Shown here in pieces: positions 9,009 to 18,912 of a stretch of 64,000 bases of DNA. The first letter of the stretch is position 1. Every line of letters starts with the position of its first letter. The DNA lies in NCBI GenBank assembly GCA_938017825.1, contig CALIJE010000027.1:1-64000 (forward strand). The letters run 5' to 3'. The position numbers and the translations under genes are program-made. The DNA comes from an uncultured Flavobacteriaceae bacterium (GTDB lineage Bacteria; Bacteroidota; Bacteroidia; Flavobacteriales; Flavobacteriaceae). A model generated the notes under the pieces. It was not told where the DNA came from. It saw only the letters and a list, made by a program, of their open reading frames with translations, and made no database searches.

Positions 9009-9467
9009 TTAAAGACGAGGCGTAAAATTTCCAAGCCGCTGCTGGTATTTGCGCTGAAAATAAACGAAATAATTGTAGAGTTTATAATTGACTTCGTAAC
9101 CGTAATCGATGCCGGGGCGATAGTCGATTTGCATTTCGTACAGTTGTGCATCGAACTGCTGCGGTTGCAGTACCCTTTGGTTCCAGCTATTGACCCAAAC
9201 TTGATTTCTATTTTCAAAAAAGATTTGGGAATAGTAGCCTTCGGGTCTTGCCACTGATTGCAGCCAAGTATTAAAGCCGGGTTCGATAATAATGATTTCG
9301 TACTCTGTTTTGTCGCTTGAGATGGCAATGGTATCACCTTCAACTTGTTGAAAAACTTCTCGTTCGGCGTCTGAGATATTTATGGCCTCTTGCGTGCCTT
9401 TGCAACTTGAAATACAAATCGCAATGACGGCCATAACAGCAACGATATTTAGGAATGTCCTTTTCAT
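9009..9467 (-). CDS. Lipoprotein, DUF6146-like
   Basis: The start is placed at the ATG at 9467 (MKRTFLNIVA), giving 152 residues with a lipobox near ICISSC. The mature part has aromatic- and Arg/Gln-rich sequence (GYYSQIFFENRNQVWVNSWNQ, YFVYFQRKYQQ) typical of a flavobacterial family I recall as DUF6146. It is predicted periplasmic and membrane-anchored. The function is unknown. Its first codons duplicate those of the gene at 8302-8607. Confidence 0.78.
   Translation of the reverse strand: MKRTFLNIVAVMAVIAICISSCKGTQEAINISDAEREVFQQVEGDTIAISSDKTEYEIIIIEPGFNTWLQSVARPEGYYSQIFFENRNQVWVNSWNQRVLQPQQFDAQLYEMQIDYRPGIDYGYEVNYKLYNYFVYFQRKYQQRLGNFTPRL
9439..9464 (-). repeat. Signal-peptide coding repeat, copy 2
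   Basis: Second copy of the 26-nt stretch at 8576-8601 (one mismatch), again at the start of an exported-protein gene on the same strand. Confidence 0.8.
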
Positions 9468-9532
9468 TACAGTAAGATACAAAAAAAGCCATTTCAATTA
9501 AGAAATGGCTTTGAATTATAAGGTTTTGAAAA

Positions 9533-10189
9533 TTACTTTCCAAAAAGTCCTCCTAGTAAACTACCAAGTCCACCACCGGCAGAACTCTGCCCGCGGCCAC
9601 CGCCTAATACCATACCAGCTACATCATCAAGAATGCTTCCGTCGCCGTCAGAATCTAGAAAGCTTTCAATCAGGGATTGTTGCTTTACAGCTGCTTCTTG
9701 CTGACCTCCACCAAGTACACCACTCAGTAGGTCCCCGATACCATTTGCACTATTTACATTTTGTTGGCGTGATTTTTGACCCAAGAAACCCATTAAAATT
9801 GGGGCGGCAACCTTTAGTATGGTGCCAATAGAACCAGCGTCCATACCAGATTTTTGGCTCAATGCATTTTGTACCTGAGGTTGCTTTCCTCCCAATACAT
9901 GTCCTAAAATGCCTGCGCCATCGTTCAATACCGAATCATCGACACCTCCGCCGAAGAGGCCACCTAGATTATCGAGGATACTACCGTCATGTTTATTTGA
10001 AAGGGCATTCATTAGTCCCTGCGCGCCTTCTGGGCTTGCCGTATTTCTCTTCATAGCACCCATTAATACGGGTAATGCCATCGTTAAAACGCCTCCTGCT
10101 TTTTCGGGGCTTTGACCTGTTTGTCCGGCTACGCCGTTAATCAATTGTTTGCCCATAGGGCTGTCAAGTAATTCTAATAATCCTGCCAT
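9533..10189 (-). CDS. DUF937 domain protein
   Basis: The 218-residue protein is rich in Gly, Leu and Gln and contains repeated helical segments (MGKQLINGVAGQTGQ, VAAPILMGFLGQKSR) typical of DUF937. A DSDGDGSILDD stretch near the C-terminus looks like an EF-hand-type calcium loop, echoed by HDGSILDNL in the first half. No signal peptide is obvious. The family function is unknown. It follows serA by about 100 nt on the same strand. Confidence 0.85.
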   Translation of the reverse strand: MAGLLELLDSPMGKQLINGVAGQTGQSPEKAGGVLTMALPVLMGAMKRNTASPEGAQGLMNALSNKHDGSILDNLGGLFGGGVDDSVLNDGAGILGHVLGGKQPQVQNALSQKSGMDAGSIGTILKVAAPILMGFLGQKSRQQNVNSANGIGDLLSGVLGGGQQEAAVKQQSLIESFLDSDGDGSILDDVAGMVLGGGRGQSSAGGGLGSLLGGLFGK

Positions 10190-10293
10190 TGTTAAATTTA
10201 TTGTTTAATGTTTAGCCTGGTAATGTACAAAAAAGAATCTAACCGTCGGGGTTAAACCCATTACCAGAAATTTCCAATTTCAGGAAACAAATT

Positions 10294-11244
10294 TCATGCC
10301 AGTAATGCAATAATCTGTGTTGCTAGTTCGGTGCCGATGCGATCTTGGGCTTCTAAGGTTGCCGCGCCTATGTGAGGGGTCAATGAAATTTTTGGATGCA
10401 TCAAGATTTTTATTTCCGGGTTTGGTTCCGATTCAAACACATCAAGACCTGCAAAAGCGATTTTCCCATCTTCCAGGGCATTGATCAACGCTACCTCATC
10501 TAGAACACCACCTCGTGCCGCATTTACAATACCGGCACCATGCTTCATTAACTTGAATTCCCTTTTGCCAATGACATACTCCTTTTGAGCAGGGACATGC
10601 ATTGTTAGGAAATCGGCTTCCTGTAAGACGGTATCCTTATCAATAGATTCGAAATCGAATGTAACTTCTTGGCCGTTAAAGAAATTCAGGGTAATCGATG
10701 CCTTATCCATAAAGGGATCATGGTATAGTACCTTCATGCCAATTCCTAGGGCAATTTTGGCCGTTGCTCGTCCAATTCTTCCGAAGCCAATTACACCCAA
10801 AGTCTTACCTCTAAGTTCAGACCCTGCAGCGTAAGACTTTTTGAGCTGTTTGAATTTGCTATCCCCTTCTAGTGGCATGTTGCGGTTAGCATCATATACG
10901 AATCGTACCCCTCCGAAAAGGTGAGCAAAAACGAGCTCGGCCACCGATTCTGAAGAAGCCGCGGGGGTATTAATTACATGCAAACCTTTTTCTTTGGCAT
11001 AAGCAACATCGATATTGTCCATTCCCACGCCGCCTCGACCTATGAGTTTTAAATCGGGACAAGCATCGATGAGATCTTTACGCACCTTGGTAGCGCTGCG
11101 CACCAAAAGGGCCACAATATTATGATCGTTGATATAATTAATCAATTGCTCTTGTGCCACATGGGTGGTGTTTACCTCATAACCTGCTTTTTCAAGAGCC
11201 GTTATGCCACTTGCAGCAATGCCATCGTTCGCTAATATTTTCAT
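10294..11244 (-). CDS. serA: D-3-phosphoglycerate dehydrogenase
   Basis: The enzyme catalyses the first step of serine synthesis, oxidising 3-phosphoglycerate to phosphohydroxypyruvate with NAD. The 2-hydroxyacid dehydrogenase pattern is complete: GRGGVGMDNID, the nucleotide loop GFGRIGRATAK, NAARGGVLDE and the catalytic His in TPHIGAAT. At 316 residues it is the short form with no C-terminal ACT domain, so feedback by serine through ACT is not expected. It follows serC by 31 nt, so the two form an operon. Confidence 0.94.
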   Translation of the reverse strand: MKILANDGIAASGITALEKAGYEVNTTHVAQEQLINYINDHNIVALLVRSATKVRKDLIDACPDLKLIGRGGVGMDNIDVAYAKEKGLHVINTPAASSESVAELVFAHLFGGVRFVYDANRNMPLEGDSKFKQLKKSYAAGSELRGKTLGVIGFGRIGRATAKIALGIGMKVLYHDPFMDKASITLNFFNGQEVTFDFESIDKDTVLQEADFLTMHVPAQKEYVIGKREFKLMKHGAGIVNAARGGVLDEVALINALEDGKIAFAGLDVFESEPNPEIKILMHPKISLTPHIGAATLEAQDRIGTELATQIIALLA

Positions 11245-11275
11245 TCTATCACTTGGAGTTTAAATTTTATGTGAA

Positions 11276-12340
11276 TCAACCCTTACGTTCCATTTCACTC
11301 ATGATGTCCACAAGAACACCAACACTTTCAAGAGAAAGTGCGTTGTACATAGAGGCGCGATAGCCCCCTACGGAGCGGTGGCCATTTAGGCCATTGATAC
11401 CTGCATCTCGGAGCATGCTATCAAATGATTCTTTAAGTCCGTCTTCTGCCAAGTTAAAGGTCGCGTTCATTATTGATCGATCTTCTTTGTTGGCAAAACC
11501 ATTAAAGACCGGATTCAGATCAATTTCAGAGTAGAGGAGCTGCGCTTTCTTCTCATTGATCTCTTCGATGGCCGAAATGCCTCCCAAATTCTTCAACCAT
11601 TGCAGCGTTAGCATTGAAACGTATACCGGAAAAACTGCCGGGGTATTGAACATGCTATCCTTGCCGATGTGCACTTTATAATCGAGCATGGAAGGAATTT
11701 GTCTAGAAACCTTACCAAGTATGTCCTCCTTAATGACCACTAGTGTGGTGCCTGCCGGACCCATGTTCTTTTGGGCTCCCGCGTAGATCATATCAAACTG
11801 TGAAAAATCCATTTCCCGCGAAAAAATGTCTGAACTCATATCGCAAACGATAGGAGCGTTTGTCTTCGGGAATTTTTTCATCTGGGTTCCAAAAATGGTG
11901 TTGTTCGAGGTCAGGTGGAGAAAATCCAGCCCGTCGGGAATCGTATAGCCCTTAGGGATATAGTTGAATTTTTCATCCTTCGAGGAACCTACTTCAATAA
12001 TTTCCCCGAAAAGTTTGGCTTCTTTTATCGCTTTATCGCTCCATGTACCAGTATTGAGGTAGCCCGCCTTCTTTTCGAGTAAGTTGTAGGCGACCATAAG
12101 AAATTGTGTACTTGCCCCGCCTTGAAGGAACAATGCTTGATAGCCTTGATCTTGCAATCCCAAGAGCTCCAATACCAAAGACCGAGCGGTTTCCATAACT
12201 TCTACGAACTCTTTGCTACGGTGTGATATCTCGACAAGCGAAAGCCCAAGGCCGTTGAAGTCGACTACTGCCTCAGAGGCTTTTTTTAAGACTTCTTGAG
12301 GTAGAATGCAAGGCCCGGCACTAAAATTATGTTTTTTCAT
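11276..12340 (-). CDS. serC: Phosphoserine aminotransferase
   Basis: The PLP enzyme makes phosphoserine from phosphohydroxypyruvate, the step after SerA. N-terminal HNFSAGPCILP and the Schiff-base lysine region YAGAQKNMGPAGTT are characteristic, as is the C-terminal GHRSVGGYRASMYNA. Length (354) is normal. It lies between the acyl-CoA reductase gene and serA on one strand; serine phosphatase (serB) is not in the window. Confidence 0.96.
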   Translation of the reverse strand: MKKHNFSAGPCILPQEVLKKASEAVVDFNGLGLSLVEISHRSKEFVEVMETARSLVLELLGLQDQGYQALFLQGGASTQFLMVAYNLLEKKAGYLNTGTWSDKAIKEAKLFGEIIEVGSSKDEKFNYIPKGYTIPDGLDFLHLTSNNTIFGTQMKKFPKTNAPIVCDMSSDIFSREMDFSQFDMIYAGAQKNMGPAGTTLVVIKEDILGKVSRQIPSMLDYKVHIGKDSMFNTPAVFPVYVSMLTLQWLKNLGGISAIEEINEKKAQLLYSEIDLNPVFNGFANKEDRSIMNATFNLAEDGLKESFDSMLRDAGINGLNGHRSVGGYRASMYNALSLESVGVLVDIMSEMERKG

Positions 12341-12434
12341 CGATATGGATTTATTGCTTTAAAGGAGTTTTCAATAAGGCGATAAAGGTCATAAAATTCA
12401 GACGAATGATAGGTACAAAAAAAGAATTATTCCG

Positions 12435-13481
12435 TTATATTTTCAACAAGAAATCAACAGTGTCGATACCATCGGCATAATCGGCCAAGTTAGGATGTTG
12501 GGTTTCGCCAAAAGAGACCTCATCTTTCGCAAAACCATTACTAACAATACACTGCACACTTTCAGCCTCGTTTTGCAATTTTGATTTCAAGGTTTCCAAA
12601 TCAGTATAATGCTCGTAGAATAGGGAAGCAATGGGTGAGGTGTAGTGCGAATCTTCCTTTAGGATAAGAAACCCATTGTCTAAAATCTTAAATTCCGACA
12701 TGAGATATACTGCCTTATTGTAATCATAGTTGTTTGAGTATTTAATCTGATCAATAATAGGGTGAAAGGTGTAAATTGCTTTGAAAAGGGCGTCGAAATC
12801 GTAGTCTTTGGGAACAAAAATTTTAGAGACACTACGACATCCCAAACCATAATATCTAAAAATATCGTCGCCCAAAGCCTTAAGTTGGGCAGGTGTTTCA
12901 GTCCCCATGAGTACGGCGACCGAATTTCTATTTTTTCTGATGATGTTCGGTACCTTGCCAAAGTAGTGTTCAAAGTATCGTGCCGTATTGTTACTTCCAG
13001 TGGCGATAATGGCGTCAAAACCCTCCATTTTACCATCGGTAAGGACAATTTTTTCTCTTAGTGTTGGTTCAATATGTATTAGGTAATCTACTATGAATGA
13101 GAATAGTACATAATCTTTTGATGATAATTTTATCAATGCCTTATGATTGGTTATTAAGACGGCCAAAAAATCGTGGAAACCGACCAGTGGAATATTTCCT
13201 GCCATCACCAATCCGACAGTTTTCGACGAATTTTTCGTAAGGTAATTTGGGTAGCGAGAAAGCCAATCGGAGAGTTTTCCTTCGGTTAACAATTCACCCC
13301 AATTCTGCAGGGAAAATTTCACATTTTCCTTAGTAAACCACCCATTTTTGTGTTTGGCTAGTGAAATGGCCTCCTCTAGCTTTTCTTTCCACGCTAATTC
13401 TGTAGTGGTTTCATTGCTGAATTCTCTTAGAAACCTGCCTAGTGTTACGAAAGCAATAAAAGTTTTACGTTGGTCGTTCAT
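12435..13481 (-). CDS. Acyl-CoA reductase, LuxC-like
   Basis: The 348-residue protein resembles the LuxC/aldehyde-dehydrogenase group, which reduces acyl-CoA or acyl-protein to aldehyde. The likely thioester Cys is in YYGLGCRSVSK, and VGLVMAGNIPLVGFHD is typical. Flavobacteria commonly carry this gene beside a dicluster ferredoxin and serC/serA; here the ferredoxin diverges immediately upstream. Its physiological substrate in these organisms is not established. The promoter region overlaps that of the ferredoxin. Confidence 0.88.
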   Translation of the reverse strand: MNDQRKTFIAFVTLGRFLREFSNETTTELAWKEKLEEAISLAKHKNGWFTKENVKFSLQNWGELLTEGKLSDWLSRYPNYLTKNSSKTVGLVMAGNIPLVGFHDFLAVLITNHKALIKLSSKDYVLFSFIVDYLIHIEPTLREKIVLTDGKMEGFDAIIATGSNNTARYFEHYFGKVPNIIRKNRNSVAVLMGTETPAQLKALGDDIFRYYGLGCRSVSKIFVPKDYDFDALFKAIYTFHPIIDQIKYSNNYDYNKAVYLMSEFKILDNGFLILKEDSHYTSPIASLFYEHYTDLETLKSKLQNEAESVQCIVSNGFAKDEVSFGETQHPNLADYADGIDTVDFLLKI

Positions 13482-13485
13482 ATTA

Positions 13486-13517
13486 TTTGTGCGAAAATGT
13501 AATCCGCTTTACCTTTG
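13486..13517 (+). promoter_or_regulatory. Promoter of ferredoxin gene
   Basis: TTTG (13486-13489), 20 nt spacer, TACCTTTG (13510-13517): a good Bacteroidota-type promoter 30 nt upstream of the ferredoxin ATG. Confidence 0.65.
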
Positions 13518-13519
13518 CG

Positions 13520-13527
13520 CAAAAGTA
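13520..13527 (-). promoter_or_regulatory. Candidate -7 box of acyl-CoA reductase gene
   Basis: TACTTTTG on the minus strand is back-to-back with the ferredoxin box, sharing the palindrome TTTGCGCAAA. No clear TTTG at -33 was found. Confidence 0.45.
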
Positions 13528-13547
13528 AGCATAAGAAAAGGAAAATT

Positions 13548-13901
13548 ATGGCGATTATCATAACAGACGAATGTATCAACTGCGGTGCTTGCGAGCCCGA
13601 ATGCCCGAATACTGCCATCTATGAAGGCGCCGATGAATGGCGTTATAGCGATGGCACCTCTTTAACCGGGAATGTGGTGTTGCCAGATGGCAAGTCGGTA
13701 AACGCTGATGAGGTGCAAGAACCCATAAGCGATGAAATCTACTATATTTCACCTGATAAGTGTACAGAGTGCATGGGCTTTCATGAAGAACCACAATGCG
13801 CTGCGGTATGCCCCGTTGACTGTTGTGTTCCTGATGAGGATCGAGTAGAGACAGAGGAAGTTTTACTGGGCAAGCAGGCCTTTATGCATCCTGAGGGGTA
13901 G
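13548..13901 (+). CDS. 4Fe-4S dicluster ferredoxin
   Basis: The start is the ATG at 13548 ([15 protein letters not shown]), not the in-frame upstream start of the track, giving 117 residues. Two cluster motifs are visible: [12 protein letters not shown] near the N-terminus and [18 protein letters not shown] later on. The second has the longer spacing of Alvin-type (2[4Fe-4S]) ferredoxins. It carries electrons in the cytoplasm; a link with the divergent acyl-CoA reductase is suggested by conserved neighbourhood only. Confidence 0.93.
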   Translation: MAIIITDECINCGACEPECPNTAIYEGADEWRYSDGTSLTGNVVLPDGKSVNADEVQEPISDEIYYISPDKCTECMGFHEEPQCAAVCPVDCCVPDEDRVETEEVLLGKQAFMHPEG

Positions 13902-13920
13902 TTGAAACAATAGTATCTTT

Positions 13921-15495
13921 TTACTTGAAATTTATTTTGGTAAACCCTTGTTTCTTGACATTTCCGGGGTACTGACCGAAAATCACCAATTCACCTGAGT
14001 CATTTATGTTACTTAGTGCAGGTCGCATTATTATGGCCTCTAGGTCGGAATAGTAAGTCGCAACGTTTTTATCAAACTCCCCATTCGGATTTATTATAGC
14101 GCAGATTAGGGCTCTATCTTTCTGTTCTGAAAAAGCATTTTCAAATTTTCCACCGTATAGATGATGCAGATTTTTGACGTTGCCGTTGTAAAAAAGATAG
14201 AGTTGCTCTTGATGAAACACGGGGTGAAAAGAAGAATATATTTCTGTATTCGCCCTCGCCTGGTTTTTTCCAATTTTGGTTGTGTAAAGTAGATTTCCGC
14301 GCTCATCGAGCTTGAATACCGCAATATTCTTGTTATAGTGAGTTATCCTACCATAATCGCTGACTACAGAATAACGCTGCTCTGCCATTAGGAAGATATT
14401 ATCTGCATCTGCCACAAGTAAGCCATTACCGTAATAAAAATTGTCCGCATTTCTTTTATTGAAGCCTAAACCAAGCCCGAGTGTTCTAACCTTTTTGTTT
14501 CGCTTGTCTGGTCGCTCATAAAAATCATCGGGTAATGATGTTCTTTTCTCGACGGCAACACGCATTGTATTTAAATCATAGTTCAGAAAGTAGACGCCGT
14601 CTGGTTTAGAAATAGTTACGCTGCTAGAAACGCCCGATGCGAGCAAATGCCCTGATTCGGTAATATGAGCCGATATGCTGGTAATAAAACTCCCTTCAGG
14701 AAGTATTCTTTTGAGCAGTTTCATTTTTCCATCTTCCAACAGAAAAATCGGGTACTCATATTCTTTTTTTTGTTCACTTCGTAAATAATTGGCGGATAAG
14801 TAGCTTTTTGTCAAGAGCACATATTTGGTCGTGTCGATGGCTTCAAGAAAAAGGTTATTCACATTAATGAATCCCTTTAATGGGAGATGGTAAATATTTG
14901 ATTGAACACTATTGAAATCGGTATCAAAAGAATGTATGGCCAGCTTTTCAGAATCTTCGCGTTCAATTGGTAAATTATAGGTTAGGTGAATAAGATCGGA
15001 TTTTGAATCCGTAAATATTTTGGTTGTGAAGAAATCGGAATACGCCTCTTCTTTGGCAATACTTGCAATTTTTTTTCCTTCATCAACGCGCGCATTTTCA
15101 TAGTCTACTTTCTGCACATAAAAGTCTTTAGCTCCTTTAATGTTAGACCACCATATGTGGTACATGATCTTATTGTGCAAAACAACATCAACAGTTTCTT
15201 CGATATTGCTAATTTTCTTTACGGAAAGGTCGATACGATATTTCGTGGGTTGTAATTTAGTGTCGAATTTGCGAATCGATTTAGTTCCGCGACCATGCTT
15301 ACCTTTTCCAAAAAGGACATAGTACCCACTATCATCTGAAAACAGGATTTTTACAGGAACCTCCCTTTTCTTCGTTTCATAAGAAGGAATCTTTTCAATG
15401 GAATAGCGTGGCTTTATTATTTGAGCACTACCAAAAAACGAAAAAAACAAAAAGAGAATACAGATTGTCTTTGGGGCCTGGTGGTAGTTAAGCAT
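13921..15495 (-). CDS. Exported protein of unknown function
   Basis: The start is set at ATG 15495 (MLNYHQAPKTIC), giving 524 residues with a clear signal peptide ending near FFGSAQ. The mature protein is beta-rich and Lys/Tyr-rich, alternating short strands such as YYVLFGKGKHGRGTK and LDERGNLLYTTKIGKNQ. This is suggestive of a beta-propeller-like fold, though that is only an impression. No catalytic motif or type IX C-terminal domain was noticed. It converges with the ferredoxin gene. Confidence 0.75.
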   Translation of the reverse strand: MLNYHQAPKTICILFLFFSFFGSAQIIKPRYSIEKIPSYETKKREVPVKILFSDDSGYYVLFGKGKHGRGTKSIRKFDTKLQPTKYRIDLSVKKISNIEETVDVVLHNKIMYHIWWSNIKGAKDFYVQKVDYENARVDEGKKIASIAKEEAYSDFFTTKIFTDSKSDLIHLTYNLPIEREDSEKLAIHSFDTDFNSVQSNIYHLPLKGFINVNNLFLEAIDTTKYVLLTKSYLSANYLRSEQKKEYEYPIFLLEDGKMKLLKRILPEGSFITSISAHITESGHLLASGVSSSVTISKPDGVYFLNYDLNTMRVAVEKRTSLPDDFYERPDKRNKKVRTLGLGLGFNKRNADNFYYGNGLLVADADNIFLMAEQRYSVVSDYGRITHYNKNIAVFKLDERGNLLYTTKIGKNQARANTEIYSSFHPVFHQEQLYLFYNGNVKNLHHLYGGKFENAFSEQKDRALICAIINPNGEFDKNVATYYSDLEAIIMRPALSNINDSGELVIFGQYPGNVKKQGFTKINFK

Positions 15496-15710
15496 TAGAT
15501 AGGTTTTATGGTTTTTGGAATAAATTCGATACATATAGTTAACGCAAATATGATCTAAAGTATTTTCACAAACGAATTTAATAATTCGATATAGATCACT
15601 GCTTTAGTTACGAATTAAAGAGCGGCTTGCATTTTTTTTGACACAAATAATAGCTCAATTATGATGGGCAGTGGTGCAAAGATAATGGCCACCAAACATT
15701 GTTCCCTGAT

Positions 15711-15745
15711 TTTGTCTTGCAAATCGTCGTTAAGAACTATCTTTG
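15711..15745 (+). promoter_or_regulatory. Promoter of ychF
   Basis: The 263-nt gap 15535-15797 holds an exact -7 box TATCTTTG (15738-15745) with TTTG at 15711 and a better-spaced TTG at 15717 (18 nt). Nothing else in this gap looks like a gene. Confidence 0.6.
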
Positions 15746-15797
15746 CGCCCGAATTCATGAGTAGAGCTTCTTAGGCTTCGCATCTAATTTCGCAAAA

Positions 15798-16892
15798 ATG
15801 AAAGCAGGTATCGTAGGATTGCCCAATGTTGGTAAATCAACCCTTTTTAATTGTTTGTCAAATGCCAAGGCACAAAGTGCAAACTTTCCCTTTTGTACCA
15901 TCGAACCCAATATTGGGGTAGTGAACGTGCCCGATTCACGCTTGGAAAAGCTCGAGGATTTGGTGAATCCTGAAAAGGTGATTCCCGCAACAGTTGAAAT
16001 CGTGGATATTGCAGGATTGGTTAAAGGCGCCAGTAAAGGCGAAGGTTTGGGAAACCAATTCTTGGGCAACATTCGCGAGACCGATGCAATCCTACATGTG
16101 CTACGCTGTTTTGACAACGACAATATCGTTCATGTAGACGGTTCGGTAGATCCAATTCGGGATAAGGAAACGATTGATATGGAATTGCAGCTAAAAGACC
16201 TAGAAACAGTTGAAAAGAAATTAGATAAGGTAAAGCGGGCTGCCAAAACCGGCAATAAGGAAGCCCAAAAAGAGGAAGTAGTTTTACGTGCCCTACAAGA
16301 CGGACTGGAGTCGGGAACCTCGGTGCGTGCCATCGATATTTCTAAAGATGACCGTAACGAATATGTGAAACCCTTACAATTCATCACCGACAAACCCGTA
16401 TTGTACGTTTGCAATGTAGATGAAGGTGCAGCAGTTGATGGTAATGATTATGTGACTGCTGTAAAAGCCGCTGTCGCTAACGAAAATGCTGAGGTAATTG
16501 TTTTGGCCGTGGGAACAGAGGCCGATATCACGGAATTGGATACCTATGAAGAGCGTCAAATGTTCTTGGAGGATTTAGGGTTGACCGAACCGGGCTCTGC
16601 TGTTTTGATTCGTGGTGCATACAAGCTATTGAACTTGGAAACCTATTTCACGGCCGGGGAAAAGGAAGTTCGTGCTTGGACCATTCCCATTGGGGCCACC
16701 GCACCTGAGGCCGCTGGTGTCATCCATACCGATTTTGAAAAGGGATTTATTCGCGCAGAGGTGATCGGCTATGACGATTATATCTCATACGGTAGTGAAG
16801 CCAAAGTCAAAGAAGCCGGAAAAATGAGGGTAGAAGGAAAAGACTACGTAGTCAAAGATGGTGATGTAATGCATTTTAGATTCAACGTATAA
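15798..16892 (+). CDS. ychF: Redox-regulated ATPase, Obg-like GTPase family
   Basis: The 364-residue protein starts with the P-loop GLPNVGKST and has the YchF-type DIAGLVKGASKGEGLGNQFL switch region. The specificity loop is consistent with ATP preference, and a C-terminal TGS-like domain ends in YVVKDGDVMHFRFNV. YchF binds ribosomes and is implicated in stress responses. Length and sequence are typical. It is a single-gene unit with its own promoter. Confidence 0.95.
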   Translation: MKAGIVGLPNVGKSTLFNCLSNAKAQSANFPFCTIEPNIGVVNVPDSRLEKLEDLVNPEKVIPATVEIVDIAGLVKGASKGEGLGNQFLGNIRETDAILHVLRCFDNDNIVHVDGSVDPIRDKETIDMELQLKDLETVEKKLDKVKRAAKTGNKEAQKEEVVLRALQDGLESGTSVRAIDISKDDRNEYVKPLQFITDKPVLYVCNVDEGAAVDGNDYVTAVKAAVANENAEVIVLAVGTEADITELDTYEERQMFLEDLGLTEPGSAVLIRGAYKLLNLETYFTAGEKEVRAWTIPIGATAPEAAGVIHTDFEKGFIRAEVIGYDDYISYGSEAKVKEAGKMRVEGKDYVVKDGDVMHFRFNV

Positions 16893-17049
16893 TCAAAATC
16901 AGTTCTTCTCAGGGTCATTTAATTTTTTCCACCAGACCCTATTCTATCAACAATCTGCCTATTTTCTTTGTTAATTACTTTAGGGCCTAGGGGTTTCATT
17001 TATTTTTTGGTCGTGTTATCTTTAGCATCACTTTTGAAAAATTCCGCCC

Positions 17050-18912
17050 ATGTCTAAGAAAAGTCAATATACAGAAGACAATATTCGTTCGCTCGATTGG
17101 AAAGAGCATATACGTCTGCGTCCTGGTATGTACATTGGCAAGCTGGGTGATGGCTCCTCTGCAGATGACGGAATTTATATTCTTCTAAAGGAAACCCTCG
17201 ACAACTGTATCGACGAATTCGTAATGGGCGCGGGGAAGACCATTGAAATCTCCATTCAGGGGGATCGTGTTATTGTACGCGATTATGGGCGCGGTATACC
17301 GTTGGGCAAAGTGGTGGATGTAGTTTCTAAAATGAATACCGGCGGTAAGTACGATAGTCGTGCATTTAAGAAGTCGGTTGGCCTAAATGGTGTAGGTACA
17401 AAGGCGGTAAATGCCCTTTCCAGTTATTTTAAGGTGGAGTCAACCCGTGATGGGAAATCGAAATCAGCGGAGTTTAGTCTGGGTAATTTACAGAATGAAG
17501 AACTTTTAGAGGAAACGACCCGGCGCAGGGGTACAAAAGTTACCTTTACCCCTGATGAGACGATATTCAAGAAATTCAAATACCGCAATGAGTATGTAGA
17601 GCGGATGCTCAAGAATTATGTGTACCTCAATCCTGGGCTTACCATCGTATTCAATGGCGAAAAATTTCATTCCGAAAACGGACTTAAAGATCTCTTGGAG
17701 GACAACAACAATAAGGATGATATGCTTTACCCGGTCATTCATTTGAAAGGGGATGATATTGAAGTAGCCATAACACATAGTAAAACCCAATACAGCGAAG
17801 AATACCATTCGTTCGTGAACGGGCAACATACCACGCAAGGAGGAACGCATCAATCGGCATTTCGGGAAGCCATTGTGAAGACCATTCGTGACTATTATGG
17901 CAAAAGTTATGATGCTTCTGATATTCGTAAATCGATAATATCCGCGATATCCATAAAGGTCATGGAACCTGTTTTTGAAAGCCAGACCAAGACCAAATTG
18001 GGCTCAACCGAGATGGGGGGCGATTTTCCCACAGTGCGAACGTATATCAATGATTTTGTAGGCAGGTATCTCGACAATTATTTGCATAAGAATGCCGAAA
18101 CTGCAGAGAAACTGCAGCGCAAGATCATGATGGCCGAAAAAGAGCGAAAAGAGCTTTCTGGCATACGTAAATTGGCGCGAGATCGAGCAAAGAAATCGAA
18201 CCTGCACAATAAAAAATTACGCGACTGCCGTGTGCACCTGGGCGACATGAAGAAAGATAATCGATTGGACAGCACCTTGTTCATTACGGAAGGCGATTCC
18301 GCTTCTGGTTCAATAACCAAATCTCGTGATGTGAATACACAGGCAGTTTTTAGCTTACGTGGTAAGCCTTTGAATTCCTTTGGCATGTCGAAGAAAATCG
18401 TTTATGAAAATGAGGAATTCAATCTTTTGCAAGCAGCGCTGAATATTGAGGAATCGATGGAAGACTTGCGCTACAACAATATCGTAATTGCCACAGATGC
18501 CGATGTAGATGGGATGCACATTCGATTGCTCTTGATCACGTTCTTTTTGCAATTTTTTCCCGAACTGATCAAAGAAGGGCATTTATACATTTTGCAAACG
18601 CCCCTGTTTAGAGTGCGAAATAAAAAAGAGACCATATACTGTTACAGCGATGAAGAGCGCAGGAATGCTATAAACAAGCTGACTGGCAAGCCAGAGATTA
18701 CACGATTTAAGGGATTAGGTGAAATATCCCCCGATGAGTTCAAGCATTTTATCGGAGATGACATTAGATTAGAACCGGTAATGCTCGATAAGGCAATGTC
18801 GATTGAGCAACTTTTGCGTTTTTACATGGGTAAAAACACGCCCGACCGCCAGAAGTTTATCATTGAAAACCTGAAAGTAGAGGTAGACTTAATAGAAGAA
18901 AACCAATTATAA
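17050..18912 (+). CDS. parE: DNA topoisomerase IV subunit B
   Basis: The ATPase subunit of a type IIA topoisomerase (620 residues). GHKL motifs are [16 protein letters not shown] and [15 protein letters not shown]. The Toprim domain has TEGDSASGS and the metal-binding [12 protein letters not shown]. With ParC, 45 nt downstream, it decatenates chromosomes. The short GyrB-type length and its pairing with this ParC favour topo IV over gyrase. A TATCTTTA box at 17017-17024 may be its promoter. Confidence 0.93.
   Translation: MSKKSQYTEDNIRSLDWKEHIRLRPGMYIGKLGDGSSADDGIYILLKETLDNCIDEFVMGAGKTIEISIQGDRVIVRDYGRGIPLGKVVDVVSKMNTGGKYDSRAFKKSVGLNGVGTKAVNALSSYFKVESTRDGKSKSAEFSLGNLQNEELLEETTRRRGTKVTFTPDETIFKKFKYRNEYVERMLKNYVYLNPGLTIVFNGEKFHSENGLKDLLEDNNNKDDMLYPVIHLKGDDIEVAITHSKTQYSEEYHSFVNGQHTTQGGTHQSAFREAIVKTIRDYYGKSYDASDIRKSIISAISIKVMEPVFESQTKTKLGSTEMGGDFPTVRTYINDFVGRYLDNYLHKNAETAEKLQRKIMMAEKERKELSGIRKLARDRAKKSNLHNKKLRDCRVHLGDMKKDNRLDSTLFITEGDSASGSITKSRDVNTQAVFSLRGKPLNSFGMSKKIVYENEEFNLLQAALNIEESMEDLRYNNIVIATDADVDGMHIRLLLITFFLQFFPELIKEGHLYILQTPLFRVRNKKETIYCYSDEERRNAINKLTGKPEITRFKGLGEISPDEFKHFIGDDIRLEPVMLDKAMSIEQLLRFYMGKNTPDRQKFIIENLKVEVDLIEENQL

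Noticed and set aside
15660-15773. Short plus-strand ORF (37 codons) upstream of ychF
   Set aside because: It overlaps the ychF promoter boxes and shows no coding character.
15755-16123. 122-codon minus-strand ORF inside ychF
   Set aside because: It lies fully against a strong conserved gene and its translation is low-complexity shadow sequence.
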